Part shown: one piece after another, positions 8,627 to 17,425 of the stretch
How the letters are laid out: each line of letters starts with the position of its first letter
How positions within the stretch are numbered: the stretch's first letter is position 1
Assembly: GCA_020632975.1 (NCBI GenBank)
Contig: JACKEL010000011.1
Span: 62,001-126,000 of the forward strand
Source of the DNA: Myxococcales bacterium
GTDB taxonomy: Bacteria; Myxococcota_C; UBA6777
Length of the DNA stretch: 64,000 bases
Reading direction: 5' to 3'
Translations under genes and position numbers: made by a program
Notes under the pieces: model-generated
The model's database searches: none
What the model saw: only the letters and a program-made list of their open reading frames with translations
Told to the model about the DNA's origin: nothing

Positions 8627-11600
8627 ATGAAACAAAGCAAGTTTTTAGTATGGATAGCTTGTTGTTGGATCGCCCTCGCGTTGAGTCCAGTCACAGGCTG
8701 CGACGATCGCGGGGTCGGCAACGGAAATTGTAGCAAAGACTCAGACTGTACAGTCGGATTCTGCCGTGACAACGTTTGCACGGGTGGTTGTAAGAACGAC
8801 GCAGAGTGTCAAGGCGGAACCTGTCTCAATGGTGTCTGCCAAGGCTCAGGCTGCAAAAACAATGATGACTGTCAAAATGGAGCAACCTGCTCAGACGGTC
8901 GTTGTCTTCCCTGCCAAGCAGACCAACAGTGCGACTCAGGGTTTATTTGTGTGGGTGGGACCTGTAAACAAGGCGACTGCCACGGCCCTGACAGCCCCTG
9001 TCCTGACGGCCAAGTGTGTAAAGACAACAAATGTGCGGCTTGTTCGGACGATCTAGAGTGCGGAACAGGCCGCATCTGCAAAGAAGGCAAGTGCGTCGAA
9101 GGTTGTCGTGCAGACAAAGACTGCGCAGACGGAAAAGTCTGTAACCCCACAACCAACACTTGTGTGGCTTGCTTCAAAAATGAACAGTGCCCCGCTGGTG
9201 TCTGTGATACCGCTGCCAACACCTGCCGCGACTGTGTCGAAGACAAAGACTGTGCGGATGGAAAAGTTTGCGATGGCAACCGCTGTGTGGCCTGTCGCGA
9301 AGATGCCCGATGTGGCGCAGGAAAAGTCTGTGCAGCAGGCGCTTGTAAAGACGGCGATTGTAAAGAAGACAAAGACTGTAAAGACGGAAAAGTCTGCAAA
9401 GATAACACCTGCAAAGGCTGCGACAACGACCGCGATTGTCCCCAAGGCTCGCTTTGTATCAGTGGCGTTTGTAAAAACGGAAACTGCCGCGAAAACAAAG
9501 ACTGTGCGGGTGGCCTCGTATGTGTGGACAACAACTGTGGTGCTTGTACTGACGACGCACAGTGCGGCGCTGGCCAGATCTGTGAAAGTGGAAAGTGTCG
9601 TGCGGGTTGCCGCAAAGACGCTGACTGCGCAAATGCCCAAAAATGCGACACTGCCGCCAATACCTGCAAAGGTTGTCTCAAAGATACCGACTGCTCAAAT
9701 GGCCAAATCTGCCGCCAAAATACTTGTACGAGCTGTGTCAACAACAACGACTGCCCCGCAGGATTCATCTGTCTTCAAGGCTCTTGTACCCAAGGCGAGT
9801 GTCGCAACAACACGGAATGTACAGACGGAAAAGTCTGCGTAAACAACAAGTGCGAGTCCTGCACCACAGACACACAGTGCGACAACGGTAAGATCTGTGA
9901 CACAGGAAAATGTCGCGATGGTTGCCGCCAAAATGGCGACTGCCCCGCAGGAAAAGTCTGTGATCCCCAAAAGCTCACTTGTGAACAGTGCGCCACCAAC
10001 CAACACTGCCCCAACGGTCAAGTTTGTAAAAACAACACCTGCCAAGACTGCGCCACGGACACAGATTGTTCAGGCGGCCAGATCTGCGACGCTAGCTCCA
10101 AACGCTGTCGTGATGGTTGTCGTAAAAATGCTGACTGTGCAAACGGCCAAGTCTGCGACACTTCCGCAAACATCTGCCGCGAGTGTCTTACCAACAGCGA
10201 CTGTCCCAACGGTCGTATCTGTAAACAATTCCGCTGCATCGCTTGTACAGATGACGTGGACTGCCAAGACCCCAGCAAGATCTGCGATACCACAGGAACT
10301 TGTGTGGCTGGTTGCCGCCGCGATAGCCAGTGTAGCGCGGGCGAGATCTGCTTTAACAACAAGTGCCGCCCTGGTTGCCGCAATGATGCAGACTGCACCA
10401 ACCAGATCTGCGATCCCACAGACCTGACCTGTAAAGACTGTACCATCAACCAACACTGTAAAAACGGCCAAGTCTGCCAACAAAACAAGTGTGTAGCTTG
10501 TACCGCTGATGCACAGTGTGGAACAGGCGAGATCTGTGACAGTGGTGCATGTCGCCCTGGCTGCCGCAAAGATGCAGATTGCTCCAACAATCAAAAATGT
10601 GACCTCGTCGCCAATCGCTGCGAAAACTGTGTATCCAACGCAGACTGTCCTGGCGGTCAGATCTGTAAAAACAACAAGTGTCTCCCCTGTGCCACAGACG
10701 CAGAGTGTGGCTCTGGCAAACTTTGTATCAACCAGATCTGTTTGCCTGGAAACTGCCGCACAGATAGCGAGTGTTCTGGTGGACAGATCTGCTTGAGCCG
10801 CTTCTGCTCGCCCTGTTCGCTCGATAGCCAGTGTGGAACAGGTAAGATCTGTCTCAGCGGAACCTGTACACCCGGTAACTGTAAGGACAACAACGACTGT
10901 CCTGGAACCGTCTGCAAAAGCAACTTCTGTGCTCCTTGTACGACGGACAACGAATGTAAAAACAACCCCACCGCAGATCGCCTTTGTAATACACAAAATG
11001 GCCTCTGCTTCCCTGGGAACTGTCGCAACAACAACGACTGCTCTGGAACCGATATCTGTATCGCGTTCAATTGCACGACCTGTCCGCAGCTTCAGTTCTT
11101 TAGCACGGGTCTTCGTGAGACCTACGTGGGACAAAACTACGCCATCAAGGTCTCTTACCTCCCCACCAATGCTTTGCCCAGCCCCACAGCTTGGCGCATC
11201 GTCAACGGTCCCTCATGGATGACCTTGAAAAAACTCAGCGAGTTTGAAGTCGAGCTTTCGGGTGTACCCACACAAGCCATCACCACCAACGTGGCCGTCG
11301 AAGTAGCCGTCGGAAACTGCAAGAACTCTTCGCAGTTCTCGCTGCAAGTCTTCCCCAAACTCGAATCCAAAGTGCCGACCTACGTCACAGGAACCTCCAC
11401 AACACGCGTTGCTTCCGTGGGTAGCACCATCGACGGCGGGAAAGGCCCCTATAGCTGTCGTTTCTACACGGGTGCAGGACGCGGTATCCTTCCGTCCTTC
11501 ATGTATACTGGCGGAACCTTCGGGATCTTTGGTGTGACATTGGATGCCAATGACCCCACCAACTGTACGCTCCTTGGTCAACCCAGCCAAACCACCAATG

Positions 11601-12241
11601 ATCCCGGGACCTACGGCTTTATCATGATCGTCCAAGATGCTTTGGGCCAAGAAGTCGAGATCCCCATCGTTTACAAAAACGGAAACTGTAACACTGCGAC
11701 CCGAAACAACGGGAAGTTGGCCATCCAGCCCAGCGCGGATGTGATCAACGTCCCCACCAAAACAGCAGGAAGCAGCTACAGCTACAACCTCAAGTACTCG
11801 GGTGGTGTCGTCCACGCAACCAAATTGCTCGGCCGAACCCCCAGCACCAGCGGAACCCCCGCATGTTTCTACTCTGTTGAGTTGGGCTTGTTTACGTCGC
11901 CCCTCACAGGAAAAGACATCGGTGGCGGACAGTACGACCTTGTCTGTTCGACCAACACGCCTGCTCCTGTGTGCCTCGACTGTCCTGCCGGATGTACCGA
12001 CTGTTCCGACGGTTTCTGTCGCGGTGGCTTTACAGCTTCTCTCCCAAGCTGTACCTCGCCTGATGCAGAAGTCACCCAAGACATGAAGGTGCGCTCGCAC
12101 ACACCCATTCGTAACAACGCGCCAGCCTTCCAGTTCTTCATGATCCAGTACCAGTCCAGCGTGTACGACACCAGCGGAAACCCCTTCCCCATCCGCACAG
12201 AAAACGTCGCAAGTTGTACTGTGACCGTCCTCGAAAAATAA
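8627..12241 (+). CDS. Giant cysteine-repeat lipoprotein with Ig-like C-terminus
   Basis: 1204 residues. A signal sequence ends in a lipobox (LSPVTGC), so the mature protein should be lipid-anchored. Residues ~25-815 are a long run of short modules of about 18-22 residues with regular cysteines and consensus C..D.DC..G..C....C. These resemble the Dickkopf-type/Myxococcus Cys-rich repeats, and most Cys are probably disulfide-bonded. Residues ~820-1204 are Cys-poor and hold at least two Ig-like (He_PIG-type) segments such as VGQNYAIKVSYLP. SD AGAGG precedes the ATG. A surface adhesin or structural role is inferred; no enzyme motif is visible. Confidence 0.8.
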   Translation: MKQSKFLVWIACCWIALALSPVTGCDDRGVGNGNCSKDSDCTVGFCRDNVCTGGCKNDAECQGGTCLNGVCQGSGCKNNDDCQNGATCSDGRCLPCQADQQCDSGFICVGGTCKQGDCHGPDSPCPDGQVCKDNKCAACSDDLECGTGRICKEGKCVEGCRADKDCADGKVCNPTTNTCVACFKNEQCPAGVCDTAANTCRDCVEDKDCADGKVCDGNRCVACREDARCGAGKVCAAGACKDGDCKEDKDCKDGKVCKDNTCKGCDNDRDCPQGSLCISGVCKNGNCRENKDCAGGLVCVDNNCGACTDDAQCGAGQICESGKCRAGCRKDADCANAQKCDTAANTCKGCLKDTDCSNGQICRQNTCTSCVNNNDCPAGFICLQGSCTQGECRNNTECTDGKVCVNNKCESCTTDTQCDNGKICDTGKCRDGCRQNGDCPAGKVCDPQKLTCEQCATNQHCPNGQVCKNNTCQDCATDTDCSGGQICDASSKRCRDGCRKNADCANGQVCDTSANICRECLTNSDCPNGRICKQFRCIACTDDVDCQDPSKICDTTGTCVAGCRRDSQCSAGEICFNNKCRPGCRNDADCTNQICDPTDLTCKDCTINQHCKNGQVCQQNKCVACTADAQCGTGEICDSGACRPGCRKDADCSNNQKCDLVANRCENCVSNADCPGGQICKNNKCLPCATDAECGSGKLCINQICLPGNCRTDSECSGGQICLSRFCSPCSLDSQCGTGKICLSGTCTPGNCKDNNDCPGTVCKSNFCAPCTTDNECKNNPTADRLCNTQNGLCFPGNCRNNNDCSGTDICIAFNCTTCPQLQFFSTGLRETYVGQNYAIKVSYLPTNALPSPTAWRIVNGPSWMTLKKLSEFEVELSGVPTQAITTNVAVEVAVGNCKNSSQFSLQVFPKLESKVPTYVTGTSTTRVASVGSTIDGGKGPYSCRFYTGAGRGILPSFMYTGGTFGIFGVTLDANDPTNCTLLGQPSQTTNDPGTYGFIMIVQDALGQEVEIPIVYKNGNCNTATRNNGKLAIQPSADVINVPTKTAGSSYSYNLKYSGGVVHATKLLGRTPSTSGTPACFYSVELGLFTSPLTGKDIGGGQYDLVCSTNTPAPVCLDCPAGCTDCSDGFCRGGFTASLPSCTSPDAEVTQDMKVRSHTPIRNNAPAFQFFMIQYQSSVYDTSGNPFPIRTENVASCTVTVLEK

Positions 12242-12365
12242 GCCCCTTCTCCCTCCATCTCCCCCGCCCCTACGGACTTTTCATCCCCCAGCCCCATCAC
12301 GCTTCAATAAGCCCAACAAGCCCCGCCACGACAAGACCAAGTCCTTTGTGGCTTGTTGTGTACGT

Positions 12366-12911
12366 TTAGTTGTCGAACCCAGTGACTTTCCAACGCTTCC
12401 CAATCCAACTGAGGCGGGTCACGGTGGGCACAAGCTCTTTCTTGACAACGATGTACAACGTCACAAAAGCCTCGCGGTAACGCATCAGCGCCTTTTGGTG
12501 TGCTGCTGAACGCGCATCGCTGCAAAGTCGAGGCTGGTACAAACGACGGATTCCACGAAGGAATCGACTCTTTTTCGAGATCTTGGAGGGATCGATCAGG
12601 GCGTATTGCGCAAACGTCAGTCCTGGAGGCGTGGGAGGTCCTGTCGCGATCTTGTGTCTGACTTGTGCAAACGTCTCGAAAAACCGACATCGCGAGTCCC
12701 AAGTGAAAGGAGTTCCAACGACCTCTTCCATCTTCGCGAAGTCATGGGCCTTTACAGACTCCCAAAAGACGTGTGCCACCGCAACGGGATTATCCTTTGG
12801 AGAGGACGCGGTCTTGTTTTTGTGAGTGGGCGGAGGAGCCACATCAGCTTGTGCTTGCACAACCACCCACGAAGAGAGCGCAAGGATCAGACAAAAGCGA
12901 AGAAGATTCAT
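12366..12911 (-). CDS. Small exported protein, possibly NTF2-like
   Basis: 181 residues from the ATG at 12911, which follows AAAGGTGG. The frame also offers an in-frame ATG 30 bases upstream, but without a ribosome site. The N-terminus is a signal peptide (MNLLRFCLILALSSW...AQA) followed by a Pro/Lys spacer. The rest contains an NTF2/SnoaL-like pattern: a helix with FWESVKAHDFAKMEEVVG, then strands ending TRLSWIGKRWKVTGFDN. Two cysteines may form a disulfide. Ligand and function are unknown. The gene lies between the Cys-repeat lipoprotein (convergent) and the transglycosylase gene. Confidence 0.6.
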   Translation of the reverse strand: MNLLRFCLILALSSWVVVQAQADVAPPPTHKNKTASSPKDNPVAVAHVFWESVKAHDFAKMEEVVGTPFTWDSRCRFFETFAQVRHKIATGPPTPPGLTFAQYALIDPSKISKKSRFLRGIRRLYQPRLCSDARSAAHQKALMRYREAFVTLYIVVKKELVPTVTRLSWIGKRWKVTGFDN

Positions 12912-13053
12912 CAAAGCCACCTTTCTAAAATCAAGCATCATCGGCCTTTACGCAAAGGTCGACGACAAAGGAGCAAGATGCTCCACTCCAAAAGAAAGCA
13001 ACATCCGAGAGAGACGTTGCAGCGCGGAGGAGATGCTATCGAGAAAGGTTATC

Positions 13054-15507
13054 TTAGAAGTCGATGTTTTGTCCAACGCGGACAGCGACGGTGGTGGGCG
13101 GGGTGGTGAGGGTTTGACCGTAGAGGTAGTTGTAAACCACGAATGTACGGAAGACACGCTTCACGTAGTTACGGGTTTCTTGGAAAGGGATCTCTTCTAC
13201 AAACTCATCCACAGAGACGTTGTGGTGATCTTTGAGCCAGACCGCGACGCGGTGAGGCCCTGCGTTGTAGGCGGCCGCAGCAAGCATCACATGGGACTGG
13301 AACTTTTCGAGAAGCTGACCGAGATACCAACAACCCATCTTGATATTCGTGGAGGGATGGTAAAGATCGCGCAAACGAAAGTCATCAAGCTTAATACGGT
13401 TTGCGATCTTGTACGCAGTATCGGGGATGATCTGCATCAGGCCAAAAGCATCCGCCCAGGAACGGATACGGATGCGAAACAAGCTTTCTTCGCGTGTAAT
13501 GGCCCAGGCAAAAGCAAAAGGAACCCCCGAACGACGGCTCTCTTCGAGCAATGCCTCGTGATAAGCCAGAGGATAACGGATCTTAAAGCTCTGTTCGGGC
13601 GTAAGACGTGGGGCTTTGTGGATCTTGCGTTGCAGGTAGAACGACAACACAACCCCTGGATGGTAGGCTTTTTTCGAATAGAACCAACGAATGGCCTCCA
13701 AGATGCGAGGCTTCGAGCGTTGGATCGCCCAACGCGCTTGGCTCAACTCCGTCACCGCATCAGCATCCAACCCAAGTCGATCAAACAACTCAGCTCGACG
13801 GAAAGCCTTGCAGCTTCGGCTCGTTGCACCACGACAAAATCCTGGGATGCTTGGAAACTTGGCTTCCGCGGGGAGTTGTTCTTGTGCCATCCGAGCCAAG
13901 TTGCGGAACAACGTGTTCTGATCGGCATTATCGTTGTTGGTATTCAGCGATGTGGTGTAACCCACTTGCTTGCGATCGAGCATGGCCCCTTGGGGCTTTC
14001 GATGTGCACGACGTGCAGCCTCGCGCTTCGTCAGCAAAGGCCGACGCTTTGCAAGCGGAGGGGTCTTAAACGCACAAACGTAGGACTCATGGTGTTGTTG
14101 GATCTGATCTTCCAATACATAGAGACGATGCTGAGAAAGCACCCCATAATACGTCAGCGGCGCAACCTTGGCGACGCGGCTGTAGTACCCTTTGGCCATG
14201 TCCCAACGTCCCAAACGCTCGTAGCTTCGGCCAAGCCAGTAGTTGACTTGGCGTCCAGCAACTCCACCACGATTTTTGCGCCCCCACTTTTTAAACTCTG
14301 TGATGGCCTTTTTGTAGTCACCTTCGCGAAAAAGCGTCCACAAACGAAACCATTGCAGTGCGGGAAGAAACTTTTTCTCTTCGGGATAGATCTGCATGTA
14401 CTCTTCGATGAACTGGCGCGCTTGAGCATATCGTTGCAAGCGCATCGCCATCCAAATCGACCGATAAGCGGCCTCTTTTGCAGTCTCAGACTCGGGTTCA
14501 CGTTCTGCAAAAGCATGAAGCTGCTCAACACCCCGCTCAAAAGCGCCAATCTCTGTGTAAGCGCGTCCAAGAAGCTTGTAAGCTTCACGTCGCAAAGACA
14601 CGTTGTAGGTGCGCTTGGCCAAGTCTTCCAAGATGGGGATCGCTTTTTTGTGTTGGCGATCGCGCATCAAAGCGTGAGCGTGCCACTTTTTCATGTATTC
14701 GATCTGCATCACGTCGGGCTTTGGGGCTTTTTGGAGCTTTTTCAACGAACGCAAGATCAAAGGAAGCGCACGTTTAGGACGAAAGCGCGCAAGGCGATAC
14801 AAACGAAACGATTGCTCCGTCTCATTCCATTGATGAGCAGGCAACTTTCCAGCTTTCCCCCAAGCGGTGAGTAATTGCTCAGCTTTCTTTGTCTCGCTAC
14901 GATGGGGATAATCGAGCGCATACTGTCGCATGTACTTCGCGGACTCTTTGATGTCGCCGAGTTTGTGATAGCCATCAGCCAGCCACCACATCATGCGACG
15001 TCTCCCCCCATAAGGCCCAGGATAGGGCAACAACGAACGCACAAGCTCTGTATAAGCCTTCCAATCTTTGGCTTTCCGCAACGAGATCAACAAAGCATTA
15101 CGAACCTTACGCTTGACCTTGACGCGGCGATATTCTTTGAGCATCGCTTGGTACGTCGCTGCAGCTTGCGCGTGCAAACCCGCCTTGGTTTGGGCCTTTG
15201 CGAGATACCAAAAACTATAATCTTTGTACAAATTGTTGTCGCGCAGCGAACGCCCAAACCATTTGGAGGCTTCAAGAGGACGATGACGACGAAAGGCGAG
15301 ATGACCAGCAAAATAAGCGAGTCGAGTTTGTTCTTCTTGCCAACGCGCACGCGACTCACGACGCCCTTTTCGACGCCCACTCGCAAGCTCGGCGTACCAA
15401 GCCGCCTGATCAAGACGGCCTTCCCGAGCGGCTTTGTACGCAGCTGGTTCAAGAGGTTCAGTCCCAACCCATTGCAACAACCACAAAAAAAGAATGCTTG
15501 TACCCAT
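13054..15507 (-). CDS. slt: Soluble lytic murein transglycosylase (Slt type)
   Basis: 817 residues from the ATG at 15507, which has GGGAG 7 nt upstream; a GTG 21 bases earlier is less likely. A short signal-like hydrophobic N-terminus precedes a long superhelical TPR-like region (residues ~30-600). The C-terminal domain is family-1 lytic transglycosylase: TREESLF with the catalytic Glu, DAFGLMQIIPDTA, AAAAYNAGPHRV and ETRNYVKRV. It cleaves peptidoglycan glycan strands to 1,6-anhydro products in the periplasm. The layout matches Slt70 (ring of helices plus lysozyme-like domain), though this one is longer. It is probably a single-gene unit. Confidence 0.9.
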   Translation of the reverse strand: MGTSILFLWLLQWVGTEPLEPAAYKAAREGRLDQAAWYAELASGRRKGRRESRARWQEEQTRLAYFAGHLAFRRHRPLEASKWFGRSLRDNNLYKDYSFWYLAKAQTKAGLHAQAAATYQAMLKEYRRVKVKRKVRNALLISLRKAKDWKAYTELVRSLLPYPGPYGGRRRMMWWLADGYHKLGDIKESAKYMRQYALDYPHRSETKKAEQLLTAWGKAGKLPAHQWNETEQSFRLYRLARFRPKRALPLILRSLKKLQKAPKPDVMQIEYMKKWHAHALMRDRQHKKAIPILEDLAKRTYNVSLRREAYKLLGRAYTEIGAFERGVEQLHAFAEREPESETAKEAAYRSIWMAMRLQRYAQARQFIEEYMQIYPEEKKFLPALQWFRLWTLFREGDYKKAITEFKKWGRKNRGGVAGRQVNYWLGRSYERLGRWDMAKGYYSRVAKVAPLTYYGVLSQHRLYVLEDQIQQHHESYVCAFKTPPLAKRRPLLTKREAARRAHRKPQGAMLDRKQVGYTTSLNTNNDNADQNTLFRNLARMAQEQLPAEAKFPSIPGFCRGATSRSCKAFRRAELFDRLGLDADAVTELSQARWAIQRSKPRILEAIRWFYSKKAYHPGVVLSFYLQRKIHKAPRLTPEQSFKIRYPLAYHEALLEESRRSGVPFAFAWAITREESLFRIRIRSWADAFGLMQIIPDTAYKIANRIKLDDFRLRDLYHPSTNIKMGCWYLGQLLEKFQSHVMLAAAAYNAGPHRVAVWLKDHHNVSVDEFVEEIPFQETRNYVKRVFRTFVVYNYLYGQTLTTPPTTVAVRVGQNIDF

Positions 15508-15830
15508 CTGTTCGCTCCCGGTACCCACGCCGCAAGATGCGTCATCTTTTCGTATCTACCTGGAAACGCTGCATATACGAAAAAGTTGCAAGGGACGTGT
15601 CCGTGGCTTTTGGCCGACCTGAAAAAAGGGCAGACATCTCAAAGATGGACCACAACATACGACAAAGCAAGATTTCCGATGGATTTGAAGAGAATACCTA
15701 GATGGACGAGCGACTCAAGAAGATGATGGGAGAGAGGTCCAAGGCCGTTGCGAAACAGGGTGTGGAGCAAGCCAGTTGAGCGAGCACGGGTGTTGTGGAG
15801 AAAGAAACCGCGCGAGTTCACAAAGTGATG

Positions 15831-15903
15831 AAAACAAAACAGGATTCGAACCTGTAAGATTCAGTTCTTCGGACTGATGCCTGTACCATTCGGCTATTTG
15901 TAC
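15831..15903 (-). tRNA. Atypical tRNA-like sequence (GAA anticodon position)
   Basis: On the minus strand there is a recognisable cloverleaf. The D-arm is GCC/GGC with a loop containing TGGTA. The anticodon stem TCAGT/ACTGA is perfect. The T-arm is ACAGG-TTCGAAT-CCTGT. The anticodon loop is CCGAAGA, putting GAA (Phe) at 34-36, but position 33 is C instead of the nearly invariant U. The acceptor GTACAAA/TTTGTTT has a U-U mismatch and a G-U pair, and no encoded CCA follows. A perfect 8-bp inverted repeat (15820-15827 and 15903-15910) flanks it. It may be a decayed tRNA or a tRNA-like element. The rest of the 550-bp gap 15508-16057 holds nothing recognisable. Confidence 0.5.
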
Positions 15904-16057
15904 ACTTTGTTTGTAAGAGCACGGTATCTCTTTATGGATACACAGCAAAACCGATCCGTGCAAGCTCTTTTTTCTTGCCTAGCACCTTGACTTGCGCCCA
16001 CAAAACATTCCTTTGATGGTGAGCCTAGACTGATACCAGCACGAACAGGAGTCCTCG

Positions 16058-17386
16058 ATGACCAGCTCCAAAGCATCCGAATCCACAAACAACCCCACAT
16101 CCCAGCCCGCGCTGCGCGAGAGCCTTGAGCAACTTCATGCTCAATTCATTTCGCATTTTCCTGAGACCCTACGAGGCCCCCGAACCATCGGACGAGAAGC
16201 AGAGTACCCCATCGTTCAAGCCAACGGAGAAGCAGCGGATATCCGCGCTTTGTGGCCTCATCTGATGGAAGCTGGCGATCTCAAAGCATCCTTTGAAAAA
16301 GACGAACTGATCGTGTCTTTGGAAGGCAAAGATTACAGTTACGCCATGGAAGTGGGTTGGGGCACCATCGAAGTGATTACAGGCCCTTGCCCAGATCTAA
16401 ACGCCCTCAAACAGCTCCATGAAGCCGCGATGACACGACTGACACAAGCCGCAGATCGCTGTGGCTACCTGCTCCTTGGTTATGGTGTGCAACCACTCAC
16501 GCCACCAAGCGGCGAGTTGATGTCCCCCAAGCAGCGCTATCATGTGTTGCACGATGTGATTGGACCAACCTGGCAGTGGTTTACAGCGACCGCAAGCGAC
16601 CAAGTCCAGATCGATATCTCCCGAGAAGAACTCGTCCCCTTGCTCAACCTCACCAACCTTCTCTCTCCTGTCGTGGTCGCCCTTTGCGCAAACTCCCCGA
16701 TCTGCGCAGGTGAAGAAAGCGGCTGGTTGAGCGCACGTGAAGGGATGATGGGACAGATCCACGCAAGCAGTTTCCGCCACGGGATGCCCGAACGACCCAT
16801 GCGCGACGCCCTCGACTGGATCGAAACACTCGCACGGCAACAGTTCCTCGTGCGCCGAGAAGATGGCACCTATCACCCTGAAACTGGAACATTTCTCGAC
16901 TACCTAGAGAAAAAAGGTCCTAGCTTCGAAGACTTTTTGATGCATGAACATTACATCTGGAACAGCGGACGCCCACGCTGCGCCCACGCAACCATCGAGT
17001 TGCGCGCCGCTTGTCAGCAGCCTTGGAAAGAACACATGGCGACTTCTGCCCTAGGACTCGGTATCATCGAGGCTTGGCGCACGATCCAAGACTGGTTGCA
17101 AGAGCAGGTCAAAGAACCCCTTTGGCCCCTCTTCCACGAATATCACAAACGCGTCCAACTCGAAGGACTCCAAGCCCAAGAGCCTTTCGATGGGATGATC
17201 GCAGGTGTGCTTCAGTGCGCCAAAGACGCCCTCGAAGCACGAGGATTTGGAGAAGCCGCATACCTCGCGCCTCTCTTCCGCAGGCTCCACGAACGACGCA
17301 GCCCTGGCCATGATGCCATCGAAGCGTACAAAAAAGGACGCTGGGAAACCTTGCGCGATGTCCTAACTTGTTCGCTCGAACGCTAG
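16058..17386 (+). CDS. gshA: Glutamate-cysteine ligase, GCS2 family
   Basis: 442 residues. The sequence opens with the family pattern GREAEYPIVQANGEAADI and continues with KASFEKDELIVSLEG. A central SDQVQIDISREE follows, as does HYIWNSGRPRCAHATIELRAA, the substrate/Mg-ATP site region of the carboxylate-amine ligase (plant/alphaproteobacterial GCS2) group. It would form gamma-glutamylcysteine, the first step of glutathione or a related thiol. No gshB or ergothioneine genes are adjacent. SD CAGGAG precedes the ATG. It converges on the kinase gene, 39 bp apart. A related carboxylate-amine ligase with another substrate cannot be excluded. Confidence 0.8.
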   Translation: MTSSKASESTNNPTSQPALRESLEQLHAQFISHFPETLRGPRTIGREAEYPIVQANGEAADIRALWPHLMEAGDLKASFEKDELIVSLEGKDYSYAMEVGWGTIEVITGPCPDLNALKQLHEAAMTRLTQAADRCGYLLLGYGVQPLTPPSGELMSPKQRYHVLHDVIGPTWQWFTATASDQVQIDISREELVPLLNLTNLLSPVVVALCANSPICAGEESGWLSAREGMMGQIHASSFRHGMPERPMRDALDWIETLARQQFLVRREDGTYHPETGTFLDYLEKKGPSFEDFLMHEHYIWNSGRPRCAHATIELRAACQQPWKEHMATSALGLGIIEAWRTIQDWLQEQVKEPLWPLFHEYHKRVQLEGLQAQEPFDGMIAGVLQCAKDALEARGFGEAAYLAPLFRRLHERRSPGHDAIEAYKKGRWETLRDVLTCSLER

Positions 17387-17425
17387 AGTATCCGGGGATT
17401 TGAAAGAGATTTGGGGCGGGATCGC

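Noticed and set aside
12826..14874. 682-residue open frame opposite the transglycosylase gene
   Set aside because: It is antisense to a clear Slt family protein, its own product has no recognisable domain, and the composition is that of a shadow frame.
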